DNA of 64,000 bases from Rhizobium rhizogenes NBRC 13257 (GTDB taxonomy: Bacteria; Pseudomonadota; Alphaproteobacteria; Rhizobiales; Rhizobiaceae): assembly GCF_000696095.1 (NCBI RefSeq), contig NZ_BAYX01000004.1, positions 1 through 64,000 on the forward strand. The letters are read 5' to 3'. The notes under the pieces were generated by a model. It saw only the letters and a program-made list of their open reading frames with translations, did not search any database and had not been told where the DNA came from. Position numbers and translations under genes: made by a program. Of the stretch, positions 37,164-45,611 are shown one piece after another; the first letter of the stretch is position 1, and each line of letters begins with the position of its first letter.

Positions 37164-39086
37164 ATGCTTACTTCGTATTTTCCGGTTCCGTGGCCTAGCA
37201 CTTCGAATGATGTTGATGGCCTGATCTACGGTCGGTATTGGGCGTCCTCCGCGCTGGATTTTTCGTTTACCACCAGCGGTGCGCAATATGGTAGTTACAG
37301 CGGGGAGCAGCTGACGTTCCAGCCCCTCAATGCAACCATGCAGGCAGCAGTGCACTCGGCCTTGGCGCAGTACAGTTCGATCTCGAATCTCACTTTCATG
37401 GAAGAAACGTCGGTTCCGGGAAACGCTACATTGCGTTTTGGCATGTCGGACGAGGCGCAGAACTCCGCTTATACCTATTTCCCTTCGGAAAGTGCTCAGG
37501 GTGGCGATGTCTGGTTCGGTACACAGAGCGGCCTAAGTGCCATGACCAATCCGGTCAAGGGCAATTATGCGTGGATATCCACGCTGCATGAAATTGGGCA
37601 TGCACTTGGCCTCAAGCATCCGCACGATTTTTTAAGTACTAACTTCGTGACAACGAGCCTTGCGCACGACAGCATGGAATTTACGGTCATGAGCTATCGC
37701 TCCTATACAGGAGCGTCTTTGTATGCCGGCTATACAAATGAAGACTTCGGCTTTGCACAATCGCTGATGATGTACGATATCGCGGCGATCCAAAAACTGT
37801 ATGGAGCTGATTTTTCTGCGCACGCTGGCAATACCACCTACACCTTTTCTTCCACGACTGGCGAGATGTTCATCGACGGAGTCGGGCAGGGAAAGCCTGG
37901 AGACAACCGTGTCTTCCTCACCGTGTGGGATGGTGGCGGTGTCGATACCTATGATTTCTCGAACTATATCTCGGCTCAATCCATAAATTTGGCACCCGGC
38001 GGCTGGTCCGCGATGTCGAGATCACAGCTCGCTTATCTTGGTGACGGCCACTTTGCGCATGGAAACGTCTACAATGCCCTCCAGTATAATGGCGACAATC
38101 GCTCGTTGATCGAAAATGCGATCGGTGGATCCGGCAGCGACACGATTATCGGCAATGCTGCCAACAATTCGCTAACGGGGGGAGGTGGAAACGATTGGCT
38201 CAGCGGAGGCGCGGGTGTCGACACGGCGGTGTTCAACTTCAGCCTGAAGCAAGCAACGGTCGATTATGGTAATCGCGCGATGCTGCTTAACGGTAGCGAA
38301 GGTCATGACAGCTTGGTCTGGATTGAGAAGCTGCAGTTTTCCGACAGGACAATCGTTCAAGATGACGGCTCCGCCCTGGTCGATGATATGTTTTACTATA
38401 CTCACAACCATGACGTTTTTGACGCGGGTGCTGACGCGGATCAGCATTACTCAAACGTCGGATGGCGTGAGGGCCTTGATCCGAACAAATTCTTTGATAC
38501 TTCCGAATATCTGGCGAAGTATCATGATGTCGCGGCTGCCGGCATTAATCCGCTTCAGCACTACGACCAGTTCGGCTGGAAGGAGGGACGAGATCCATCG
38601 AGCCTCTTCCATACGTCGGAATATCTACGGCTCAATCCAGACGTTGCTGCGGCCAAGATCGATCCACTTGAGCACTATCTGAAGTTTGGTATCTACGAGG
38701 GTCGCAATGTTAATGCCAAAGACCTGTTGATCGACGACACGTTCTATTTCAAGAACAATCCAGATGTGGAAACAGCCCATGCGGATCCCGAGCAGCACTA
38801 CAATCAATTCGGCTGGCATGAAGGGCGTGACCCCAACCCGTTTTTTGATACATCGGGATATCTCGCAGCGTACCACGATGTGGCTGCTGCTGGCGTCAAT
38901 CCGTTCACCCACTATCTGCAGTACGGCTGGCATGAAGGACGCGACCCCTCCCGCAACTTCGATGCGGCGGGCTATTTGAAACTCAATCCAGACGTTGCTG
39001 CTGCCGGAATTAATCCTCTTGAGCATTATCTGGAGTTTGGGGTTTTCGAAGGCAGAACCTATGTGAGTGACGGTACGTTCGCGTAG
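37164..39086 (+). CDS. Serralysin-like secreted metalloprotease with C-terminal repeats
   Basis: A 640-residue protein without a signal peptide, as expected for type I secretion cargo. The zinc site is HEIGHALGLKH with His142, Glu143, His146 and His152; Met176 in VMSYRSY is the Met-turn. A short calcium-binding glycine-rich block lies near residues 321-357 (GGGGNDWLSGGAG). Six repeats of about 38 residues fill 406-640, each of the form YL-x4-DVAAAG-x-NP-x2-HY-x2-FGW-x-EGRDP. They form a duplicated triplet: repeat 1 resembles 4, 2 resembles 5, 3 resembles 6. It probably cuts extracellular protein. It is 210 bp behind the secretion genes. Confidence 0.85.
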   Translation: MLTSYFPVPWPSTSNDVDGLIYGRYWASSALDFSFTTSGAQYGSYSGEQLTFQPLNATMQAAVHSALAQYSSISNLTFMEETSVPGNATLRFGMSDEAQNSAYTYFPSESAQGGDVWFGTQSGLSAMTNPVKGNYAWISTLHEIGHALGLKHPHDFLSTNFVTTSLAHDSMEFTVMSYRSYTGASLYAGYTNEDFGFAQSLMMYDIAAIQKLYGADFSAHAGNTTYTFSSTTGEMFIDGVGQGKPGDNRVFLTVWDGGGVDTYDFSNYISAQSINLAPGGWSAMSRSQLAYLGDGHFAHGNVYNALQYNGDNRSLIENAIGGSGSDTIIGNAANNSLTGGGGNDWLSGGAGVDTAVFNFSLKQATVDYGNRAMLLNGSEGHDSLVWIEKLQFSDRTIVQDDGSALVDDMFYYTHNHDVFDAGADADQHYSNVGWREGLDPNKFFDTSEYLAKYHDVAAAGINPLQHYDQFGWKEGRDPSSLFHTSEYLRLNPDVAAAKIDPLEHYLKFGIYEGRNVNAKDLLIDDTFYFKNNPDVETAHADPEQHYNQFGWHEGRDPNPFFDTSGYLAAYHDVAAAGVNPFTHYLQYGWHEGRDPSRNFDAAGYLKLNPDVAAAGINPLEHYLEFGVFEGRTYVSDGTFA

Positions 39087-39459
39087 CCGTGAGCATGGAT
39101 GAACGGATCCGTGTACCGTCCATTTGGATGTGCGATGGCTGACTATTTCATAGTCGCCGGCGTGCTGTCGGAACGGCTAAGCGATTTCCTTGACGCCTTC
39201 CATGGTTGAAAGCGCAATGGCGCATAGCAGGAGGCGTCTAGCTGAAAATCCGGACCGACTACAACGGCACCTCGGGTCTATATGAGGGACTTCTGGTAGG
39301 GATCAACGGACAGATCGCCCAAAAGACTTTAGTTTCGATGTATGGGAAAAGGATGGAACGCCGCGAAAGGAGCCGTTTTAGCTCCGAGCGATCGAGGAGA
39401 CGACTCGCCAAGCCTCCGGCCTCTCTTCACGTTGTTCACTCAGAGAGGAAGCCCCGCTC
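39087..39459. other. Gene-free region after the metalloprotease
   Basis: No supported frame occurs in 373 bp. A short hairpin with arms GGAGC and GCTCC near 39370-39390 could end transcription from either side. The region is a likely boundary between the secretion cassette and the amino acid transporter. Confidence 0.35.
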
Positions 39460-40221
39460 TCATATGTCGTAGCTGTGCCCAGCATTTAGCGTCGAGATGA
39501 ACTGTTTCGTCCGCTCCTGCTGAGGGGCGCCGAAGATGGTGCGGGAGGGGCCGGTTTCGACGATGTTGCCGGCTTCGAGGAAAACGACACTGGTGGCGAT
39601 CTTCGAGGCGAGGCGCAGATCATGCGTCGCCATCACCATGGTCGTGCCTTCATTGGCGAGCTTGCCGAGAACATCGACGACTTCGGCGGCCAGTTCCGGA
39701 TCGAGCGCCGAGGTCGGCTCGTCGCAAAGGAGGACGCGGGGCGAGGGGGCGAGCGCGCGGGCGATCGCCACACGCTGCTGCTGCCCGCCGGAGAGCGTCG
39801 AGGGCCAGGCGTCGATCTTGTGCGCCATGCCGACCTTGGTCAGAAGCTCGACGGCGCGGGCGCGGGCCTTGTCGGCCGGCCAGCGCAGCACGGTAGTCAG
39901 GCCCTCCATGACGTTTTCGATAGCGGTCCTGTGCGGAAAGAGCTGGAAATTCTGGAAGACCATGCCGGTCTGGCGGCGAATCTTCTGGATGTCCTGCCAG
40001 GCGGTCTTCTTGCCCGGCTGGAAGGTGGTGCTCACTTCGCCGATGCGGATGGTGCCGGCCGTGGGGATTTCCAGAAGGTTGATGCAGCGCAAAAGCGTGC
40101 TCTTGCCGCCGCCGGAAGGGCCGACCAGCGCCGTCACCGTACCTTCCGGAATGGTCAGGCTGATATCCTTCAAGATGACACTGTCGCCGAAGCGCTTTTC
40201 GATATGTGATAGCTCGATCAT
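39460..40221 (-). CDS. Polar amino acid ABC transporter ATPase
   Basis: A 253-residue nucleotide-binding protein of the GlnQ/HisP group. Walker A is GPSGGGKST, signature LSGGQQQR and Walker [15 protein letters not shown], with SH replaced by ATHD. These subunits drive uptake of polar amino acids such as glutamine or cystine. It is the last gene of the binding protein, permease and ATPase operon read leftward, with an ATGA overlap to the permease. Confidence 0.92.
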   Translation of the reverse strand: MIELSHIEKRFGDSVILKDISLTIPEGTVTALVGPSGGGKSTLLRCINLLEIPTAGTIRIGEVSTTFQPGKKTAWQDIQKIRRQTGMVFQNFQLFPHRTAIENVMEGLTTVLRWPADKARARAVELLTKVGMAHKIDAWPSTLSGGQQQRVAIARALAPSPRVLLCDEPTSALDPELAAEVVDVLGKLANEGTTMVMATHDLRLASKIATSVVFLEAGNIVETGPSRTIFGAPQQERTKQFISTLNAGHSYDI

Positions 40222-40898
40222 GTCCGCGCCTCCAGCGTGCCGCCGGAGCGGGCGAAACGGCGTTCGAGGTAGCCCTGCAGCGTCGAGAGGAAGGTGCTGA
40301 GCACGAGATAGATGATGGCGGCCTCGATATAGAGGATCAGCGGCTCATAGGTGGTCGCGACGATGCGCTGCGCGGCCTGGAACAGCTCCGGTACGGTAAT
40401 CGCGGCGGCAAGCGAGGTGTCCTTGACCAGCGAGATGAAGGTGTTCGACAGCGGCGGCACGGCGACGCGGGCCGCCTGCGGCAGGATGGTGCGGCTCATC
40501 GCCTGGCGCCAGTTCATGCCGATGGAATAAGCCGCTTCCCACTGGCCTTTCGGCACGGAGGAGATGACGGCGCGGATGATCTCGGACGAATAGGCGCCGA
40601 CATTCAGCGTGAAGCCGATGATGGCGGCCGGAAAGGCGTCAAGCAGGATGCCCATGCTCGGCAGGCCGTAGAAAATGACGAAAAGCTGCACCAAAAGCGG
40701 CGTGCCGCGGATCACCCAGACATAGAAGCGCGCGACGGCGACGAGCGGCTTTGGGCCGAACAGCCGTGTGACGGCGGTGACGAGGCCGAGCAGCAGGCCG
40801 AGAACGAAGGTGATCAGAGTGAGCGGGATGGTGAAGACGAGCCCCGCCCAAAGCAGCGTGCCCAGCGACTCCCACATCAATTGCAACCAGTGCTCCAC
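40218..40898 (-). CDS. Polar amino acid ABC transporter permease
   Basis: A 226-residue permease of the HisMQ/GlnP group with about five membrane segments. The motif FYVWVIRGTPLLVQLFVIFYG and the EAA loop (AAYSIGMNWRQAMSRTILPQA) are typical. It forms the channel for the binding protein upstream. It overlaps the ATPase gene and is 88 bp behind the binding protein gene, with a strong hairpin in that gap. Confidence 0.92.
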   Translation of the reverse strand: MEHWLQLMWESLGTLLWAGLVFTIPLTLITFVLGLLLGLVTAVTRLFGPKPLVAVARFYVWVIRGTPLLVQLFVIFYGLPSMGILLDAFPAAIIGFTLNVGAYSSEIIRAVISSVPKGQWEAAYSIGMNWRQAMSRTILPQAARVAVPPLSNTFISLVKDTSLAAAITVPELFQAAQRIVATTYEPLILYIEAAIIYLVLSTFLSTLQGYLERRFARSGGTLEART

Positions 40899-40923
40899 GG
40901 AGAAGCGACCTTTCCATAACAGA

Positions 40924-40951
40924 ATGCGTCCGGGGATGGCCCCGGACGCAT
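40924..40951 (-). promoter_or_regulatory. Intra-operon 12-bp hairpin
   Basis: ATGCGTCCGGGG and its exact complement form a 12-bp stem with a 4-nt loop in the gap between the binding protein and permease genes. Hairpins here commonly stop decay or reduce transcription, so that the binding protein is made in excess over the membrane parts. The role is inferred from place and shape. Confidence 0.65.
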
Positions 40952-40986
40952 CTTTTTCACAATTTGGCGTTTCTGCCTATTCCCAC

Positions 40987-41760
40987 TTACTTTGAAACGT
41001 CCTGGCCGAAGTATTTGTCGGAGATCTTGGCGTAGGTGCCGTCAGCCTTGATGTCGGCCAGCGCCTTGTTGATGGCGGCCTGCAGTTCCGGCTCGCCCTT
41101 GCGGATGATGGCGGCGGAAAAATCGGCATTGGCCTGCTGGGCGACGATCTTCACCGGCGCGTCGGGCTTGTGCTTCTTGAAATCGAGGAAGGACAGGCTG
41201 TCGTTGATCGTGGCGTCGGCGCGGCCGGTGAGTACGAGCTGGATCGACTGGTCGAAACCATCGGTGCCGACGAGCTCGGCGCCGGACGTTTGAGCGAGCT
41301 TGCCGAAATTGCTGGTCAGCGACTGTGCGGACTTCTTGCCCTTGAGATCGGCGAAATCCTTGATGTCGGTGTTGCTTTCCTTGACGATCAGCACGGCCTT
41401 GGAGGCGATGTAGGGATCGGAGAAGTCATATTTCTGCTTGCGGGCGTCGGTGACGCCGACTTCGTTGATGACGGTGTCGTAGCGCTTGGCGTCGAGGCCG
41501 GCGATCAGGCCGTCCCACTTGCCTTCCAGGAACTCGGCCTTGACGCCGAGCTTGGAAGCGATGGCTTCGGCGATCTCGACATCGAAGCCGACAAGCTTGC
41601 CGCTTGCATCATGAAAGGTGAAGGGCGCATAGGTGCCTTCCGTGCCAACCTTCAGCACGCCGGCGTCCTGGATCGCCTTGAGATTGTCGCCAGCATGGGC
41701 GGGCAAAAGGAAAGCGGCCTGCACGAGGGCAGCGGCGGCAACGGTCTTCAACCAGTTCAT
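40987..41760 (-). CDS. Amino acid ABC transporter binding protein
   Basis: A 257-residue periplasmic family 3 binding protein. The signal peptide ends at LPAHAGD. KVGTEGTYAPFTFHD, FDVEIAEAIASKLG and WDGLIAGL are standard for the family. The longer frame from 41859 is rejected because GGAAG lies 6 nt before the ATG at 41760, where the signal peptide begins. Substrate is a polar amino acid; cystine or glutamine-type members look most similar, but this is not settled. Confidence 0.9.
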   Translation of the reverse strand: MNWLKTVAAAALVQAAFLLPAHAGDNLKAIQDAGVLKVGTEGTYAPFTFHDASGKLVGFDVEIAEAIASKLGVKAEFLEGKWDGLIAGLDAKRYDTVINEVGVTDARKQKYDFSDPYIASKAVLIVKESNTDIKDFADLKGKKSAQSLTSNFGKLAQTSGAELVGTDGFDQSIQLVLTGRADATINDSLSFLDFKKHKPDAPVKIVAQQANADFSAAIIRKGEPELQAAINKALADIKADGTYAKISDKYFGQDVSK

Positions 41761-41782
41761 CGTTTTCTTCCGTTTCTGGAAC

Positions 41783-41802
41783 ATGTTGCAATCAATGTTG
41801 CA
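41783..41802. promoter_or_regulatory. Direct repeat in the amino acid transporter promoter
   Basis: ATGTTGCA occurs twice (41783-41790 and 41795-41802), 12 bp apart, just upstream of the binding protein start. It may be a binding site for a regulator. No factor is known. Confidence 0.25.
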
Positions 41803-41999
41803 TACATCGCAGAAAAAATGGACCGGGGAAGCGTAGAAAACTGCGAAAGAAATCGGCAATTGCGAATATTTTTCTCAAGAGATGGTGGTTTAGACAGCTT
41901 TGCCGAGCATACCGCACCTGCGGGCTAGCCAGACGGCCATAGTCCAGCGGTTGCGACCCCCCTATTCTGCGACATCGCCGGTCAGAGCCTTGATCGCAC

Positions 42000-42623
42000 T
42001 CAGCTCTCCGGGGCTATAGGCAGGTCTTCCTCGCGAACCTGGAGGATACGGTCGATAAGGCCCCATTCCAGAGCTTGTTCCGCGGTCATGAAATGGTCGC
42101 GGTCCATCGCGCGCTCGAACTCCTCATAGGTGCGTCCACAATGTTCGGCATAGAGTCGCGTCATGCGGTGCTTGGTCCGCTCCATTTCCGCAGCATGGAT
42201 CAGCATATCCGAAGCCTGCCCTTGGAAGCCACCTAACGGCTGATGGATATGGATGCTGGAGTTGGGTAGTGCGGATCGCTCACCGGCTTGGCCGGCCATC
42301 AGAAGGAACGACCCCATCGAACGGGCGGTCCCCATGCAGAGTGTGTGCACCGGCGCGCGGATGTAGCGCATGGTGTCATACATGGCGAGGCCGCTGGTCA
42401 CGACGCCGCCCGGCGAATTGATGTAGAGACTGATCGGTTTCCTGGAGTTTTCCGCTTCAAGAAACAGCAATTGCGCGCAGACCAGGGCGGAAACGGTATC
42501 GTTCACTTCGCCATTGAGAAAAATGATCCTCTCACGCAGGAGGCGGGAATAGATGTCGAAAGATCGCTCTCCTCTGCTGGATTGCTCTATGACCATAGGG
42601 ACGAGTTGCATCGCTTCGCTCAT
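42000..42623 (-). CDS. clpP: ClpP-family serine protease
   Basis: A 207-residue proteolytic subunit of the Clp system. The triad is Ser102 (ARSMGS), His127 (HIHQPLGG) and Asp176 (DRDHF). It assembles into a barrel and degrades proteins fed by a Clp ATPase. The motif ARSMGS differs from the usual AASMGA, and the gene is not next to clpX or trigger factor as the main clpP is, so this is likely a second, specialised copy. It sits downstream of an ArsR-SRPBCC pair transcribed the same way. The symbol is by family; rhizobia often carry several. Confidence 0.9.
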   Translation of the reverse strand: MSEAMQLVPMVIEQSSRGERSFDIYSRLLRERIIFLNGEVNDTVSALVCAQLLFLEAENSRKPISLYINSPGGVVTSGLAMYDTMRYIRAPVHTLCMGTARSMGSFLLMAGQAGERSALPNSSIHIHQPLGGFQGQASDMLIHAAEMERTKHRMTRLYAEHCGRTYEEFERAMDRDHFMTAEQALEWGLIDRILQVREEDLPIAPES

Positions 42624-42668
42624 CGGCGAACTCCAATCTTCCAGGATTTGCGGGGGAGTCTCGTTGCG

Positions 42669-43028
42669 TCAGGCAGCGAGCATGAGAGGCGGGCTGTTGT
42701 TGTTTCCGGCGGCCCTCGTCATCCGGTCGAACCTCATGTCAGTCAGTTCGTGGATGATCCGCAGGCTGGTTCCCCCGGTCGCGTTCGGGGTAATCCTGAA
42801 TGTCACGGTGCTTTCGAGGAATGGCGGTGCGTGGTCGCGCATCCTGTAGCGAACCTCCTCGCCGGGCGTGACAAAGGTCGCTTCGGGATCCGCCAACGCT
42901 TCCTTCGGCAACCAGTTTTCGCGAAACTCCGGAATGCTGATTGCGCGCCAGACCTTTTGTGGGGGCTCATCGAGCTCATACTCAAGCGCGATCCCGGTTT
43001 TCGGCTCCTTGGTCTTTTCGTCGTTCAT
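42669..43028 (-). CDS. SRPBCC (AHSA1-like) domain protein
   Basis: A 119-residue START-like protein (ligand-binding cavity fold). The opening IALEYELDEPPQKVWRAI and the GTSLRIIHELTD stretch fit the AHSA1 group often paired with ArsR regulators. The frame opens at 43103; the ATG at 43028 overlaps the upstream arsR stop as ATGA, which decides the start. Its small-molecule or protein partner is unknown. The pair is a recurrent, poorly understood operon type. Confidence 0.85.
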   Translation of the reverse strand: MNDEKTKEPKTGIALEYELDEPPQKVWRAISIPEFRENWLPKEALADPEATFVTPGEEVRYRMRDHAPPFLESTVTFRITPNATGGTSLRIIHELTDMRFDRMTRAAGNNNSPPLMLAA

Positions 43029-43339
43029 TGGTCCATATCCTTCAGCAATAGCTTGAGAGCGTCGATGCGCGCGGGCCAATAGGCGCGATATTTTGCCAAC
43101 CATTGGGCGATGAGAGCCAGCCCATCCGGATCAACCTCATAATTCACGAAGCGCCCCTGTCGTTCTTCCTTGATAAGCCCGGCGCTGCGAAGAGCCGAGA
43201 GGTGCTGGGACATTGCCGGCTGGCTGATCTCCATGCCCTCGCGCAGGGCGCTGGCGTTCGTGCTGCCTGCCGCCAGCTTTTCAAAGATTGCGCGTCGGGT
43301 CGGGTCGGCCAAGGCGCGGAATATGTCGTTCTCTATCAT
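43025..43339 (-). CDS. ArsR-family transcriptional repressor
   Basis: A 104-residue winged-helix protein. FRALADPTRRAIFEKLA and SQPAMSQHLSALRSAGLI are the family dimerisation and recognition segments. No Cys cluster for metal binding is present, so it probably does not sense arsenic; such SRPBCC-linked members act differently. The start at 43339 is chosen by alignment; the frame is open to 43393. An inverted repeat lies just upstream. Confidence 0.88.
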   Translation of the reverse strand: MIENDIFRALADPTRRAIFEKLAAGSTNASALREGMEISQPAMSQHLSALRSAGLIKEERQGRFVNYEVDPDGLALIAQWLAKYRAYWPARIDALKLLLKDMDQ

Positions 43340-43346
43340 GCCAACA

Positions 43347-43364
43347 CATAAGCACGCACTTATG
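43347..43364. promoter_or_regulatory. Candidate ArsR operator
   Basis: CATAAG (43347-43352) and CTTATG (43359-43364) are perfect 6-bp inverted arms around a 6-bp centre. The site starts 8 bp upstream of the arsR start and could serve autorepression. It also lies in the region shared with the divergent cupin gene. Confidence 0.5.
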
Positions 43365-43459
43365 CGATTCGCAAGACTTTTCTCTCTTTGCACAAACGTT
43401 CAAGAACGATCCAAGGCTGCGGTTCATAACCCCCTTTCCTGTATTCGAAAGGGAAGACC

Positions 43460-43846
43460 ATGACAGACGCAACCGCAGCATCGACCAGGCAGCCCATCAA
43501 CTTCCAGGAAAAGCTTGGAAAGCTTCAGGGGTTCTGGCAACCCCGTGTCATCGCCGAGATGAACGACTATCAGTTCAAGCTCGTCCGCATCGAGGGGGAT
43601 TTCATCTGGCACGATCATCCAGAGACCGACGAGACCTTCATCGTTCTGGAGGGGCAGCTGCGGATCGATTTTCGCGATGGTGCCGTCCATGTCGGACCCG
43701 GCGAGATGTTCGTCGTCCCGAAGGGCATGGAGCACAAGCCTTTCGCCGAGAAGGAAGTCCGGATGATGCTGATCGAACCGCGTGGCACCTTGAACACCGG
43801 CCATGAGGGCGGCGACAGGACAGCGCAGAACGATCTCTGGATATAG
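43460..43846 (+). CDS. Small cupin-domain protein
   Basis: A 128-residue single-cupin protein. The first motif, FIWHDHPETDETFIVLEG, has His-His-Glu metal ligands; the second is GPGEMFVVPKGMEHKP with the last His. Small cupins bind metals and act as isomerases, dioxygenases or sensors. It is divergent from arsR by 120 bp. No catalytic partner is obvious. Confidence 0.85.
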   Translation: MTDATAASTRQPINFQEKLGKLQGFWQPRVIAEMNDYQFKLVRIEGDFIWHDHPETDETFIVLEGQLRIDFRDGAVHVGPGEMFVVPKGMEHKPFAEKEVRMMLIEPRGTLNTGHEGGDRTAQNDLWI

Positions 43847-43972
43847 AAGGTATTCTGCCGCGCTCGGTCGCACAGGCCGGGCTTGTTGACGGCGATGTCG
43901 GCGATGTGGCAGCGTTCCCGGTAGTGGGCGCCGCCTCGTCATCTTGACGCTGCGGTGCCAGGCCCGAAACAA

Positions 43973-44926
43973 ATGCGGCGCGTCCCGATGCATCCTCGAC
44001 TTCTCAAGACATTCCTCGCGGTTACCCGGAGCAAAAGCTTCACCCGGGCAGCCGAAGAGGTTCATCTGGCGCAATCGAGCGTCAGTGACCAGATGCAGTC
44101 GCTGGAGGCTGAGCTGGGCACGGCACTTTTCACCCGCTCGAAGCAGGGTCTGGAGCTGACGCAGGCGGGTGAGACACTGGTTTCCTATGCGCAGGAGATA
44201 TTGGCGTTGACGGATGAGGCGCGTTCTGCCGTCGAGGCAACTGCCGGGCATGTGGCCGGATCGGTGACGATCGGCGCGCTGGAGACGATTGCCGCCGTCA
44301 AACTTCCGGCATGGCTCTCCGCGTTCCAGAACGACCATCCCGATATCAATCTCCGGCTGAAGGTCGCCGGCAGCGGCGATCTCCTGCGAAAGCTCGAGAG
44401 CGGCGAGATCGATGTCGCCTTCTGTTTCGATCAGGGTGGTCTGGACGCGCGTTTCGTCAGCCGTGTAATCGCGACCGAGCTGCTGATCCTTGCGACAGCT
44501 CCCGCAGGTCAATTCGCGGCGGGGAAGCCGGATTGGGCCGAGCTTGCCGCGATGGAGTTTTTGACCACCGAAGTCGGCTGCGCCTATCGGGCCATGTTCG
44601 ACAAGGCGTTCGCCGAGGCTGGTATAGTGGCTCCGAAGCCCGCCGCCGAGGTCGGCAGTATCGGCGCCATCGCGCGGCTTGTGACGGCCGGCGCCGGTAT
44701 CGGGCTGGTGCCGCGCCTTGCGGTTGCCGAGGCGCTTGATCGCGGTGAGATCATCGAGCTGCCTTGGCCGGGGCCGACGCAAGTGGTCTCGCTGGTGACG
44801 ATCTGGCGGCGGCGGCGCGTGCAGCCGCCGGCGTTGCTATCGTTGCTGGCGGCCGCGAGCGACCATTTCGCGCCGGCTAGATCAGCCGATGTCCGCCCTC
44901 GACATGCAAGGTCGTCCCCGTCGTAA
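43973..44926 (+). CDS. LysR-family transcriptional regulator
   Basis: A 317-residue regulator. The helix-turn-helix is in RLLKTFLAVTRSKSFTRAAE and VSDQMQSLEAELG; the effector domain follows (about residues 90-300). The frame is open from 43955. I use the ATG at 43973; the ATG at 43988 (MHPRLLK) is equally likely by alignment. The 3-prime end overlaps the convergent SDR gene by 50 bp, and the last 20 residues are Arg- and Pro-rich, so they may be an extension. Ligand unknown. Confidence 0.85.
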   Translation: MRRVPMHPRLLKTFLAVTRSKSFTRAAEEVHLAQSSVSDQMQSLEAELGTALFTRSKQGLELTQAGETLVSYAQEILALTDEARSAVEATAGHVAGSVTIGALETIAAVKLPAWLSAFQNDHPDINLRLKVAGSGDLLRKLESGEIDVAFCFDQGGLDARFVSRVIATELLILATAPAGQFAAGKPDWAELAAMEFLTTEVGCAYRAMFDKAFAEAGIVAPKPAAEVGSIGAIARLVTAGAGIGLVPRLAVAEALDRGEIIELPWPGPTQVVSLVTIWRRRRVQPPALLSLLAAASDHFAPARSADVRPRHARSSPS

Positions 44927-45611
44927 AGCCGTTGCCCATCAGATAGGTGATAGCATCGGCGATATCCTCCGGTTGTCCGACGCGCCCGACCGGCAGCCGC
45001 TTTGCCATGGCGTCCAGCGTCTCGTCCTTCCTGTCGCCAGCGACGAATGTCCAGATGGGGGTGTCGACCCAGCCGGGCGAAACGGCATTGACGCGGATCG
45101 GTGCCAACTCGACCGCAAGCGCACGCACCAGCCCCTCGAGCGCCGCGTTGACGGCGGCAACGACCGAACCTCGCGCCGCTGGACGATAGGCCGCGATGCC
45201 GGAGGTGAAGGTGATGGAGCCTTTGGGTGCGAGCTTTGGCGCGCCATATTTGGCGAGCAGCAGCGGCCCGTAGAATTTGCTCTCCACGACCCGTTGCGCC
45301 GCTCTCAGATCCAGCGAAGGCAGCAGTTCATAGGCGCCTTCGATATCGGCGGCGGTGCTGACGATATGATCGAGCCGGCCGATCCGCTCGAACAGGTCAG
45401 CGACCTGCGCTTCCCGCGTGATATCGACCGCGATCGTAGAGAGAGCCGAATTTTGCAGCTCCGCGCTGGCGCGCCGGAGCCTGTCCTCGTTCCGCCCGAC
45501 GATGATCACCTCCGCCCCGGCGGCAAGCGCGCATTTTGCCAGCGCCAAGCCCATCCCGGAGCTGCCGCCGACGATGAGGATTCGTGAGTTCGCGATGTCT
45601 GCAAGTGCCAT
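44877..45611 (-). CDS. SDR-family protein lacking the catalytic Tyr-Lys
   Basis: A 244-residue Rossmann-fold protein with the cofactor motif GGSSGMG (15-21) and VRALAVELAPIRVNAVSPGW, which are typical of short-chain dehydrogenases. Ser137 is kept, but where YxxxK should precede AALEG the sequence reads VVAAVNAALEG, so Val and Asn replace the catalytic Tyr and Lys. I infer that it either has a different mechanism or binds its cofactor without turnover. It overlaps the convergent LysR gene by 50 bp. A similar non-canonical subgroup exists among bacteria, but I cannot name its substrate. Confidence 0.82.
   Translation of the reverse strand: MALADIANSRILIVGGSSGMGLALAKCALAAGAEVIIVGRNEDRLRRASAELQNSALSTIAVDITREAQVADLFERIGRLDHIVSTAADIEGAYELLPSLDLRAAQRVVESKFYGPLLLAKYGAPKLAPKGSITFTSGIAAYRPAARGSVVAAVNAALEGLVRALAVELAPIRVNAVSPGWVDTPIWTFVAGDRKDETLDAMAKRLPVGRVGQPEDIADAITYLMGNGFTTGTTLHVEGGHRLI

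Noticed and set aside
43025..43339. Arsenic or metal-sensing ArsR
   Set aside because: No cysteine pair or metal ligand cluster and no arsenic genes nearby.
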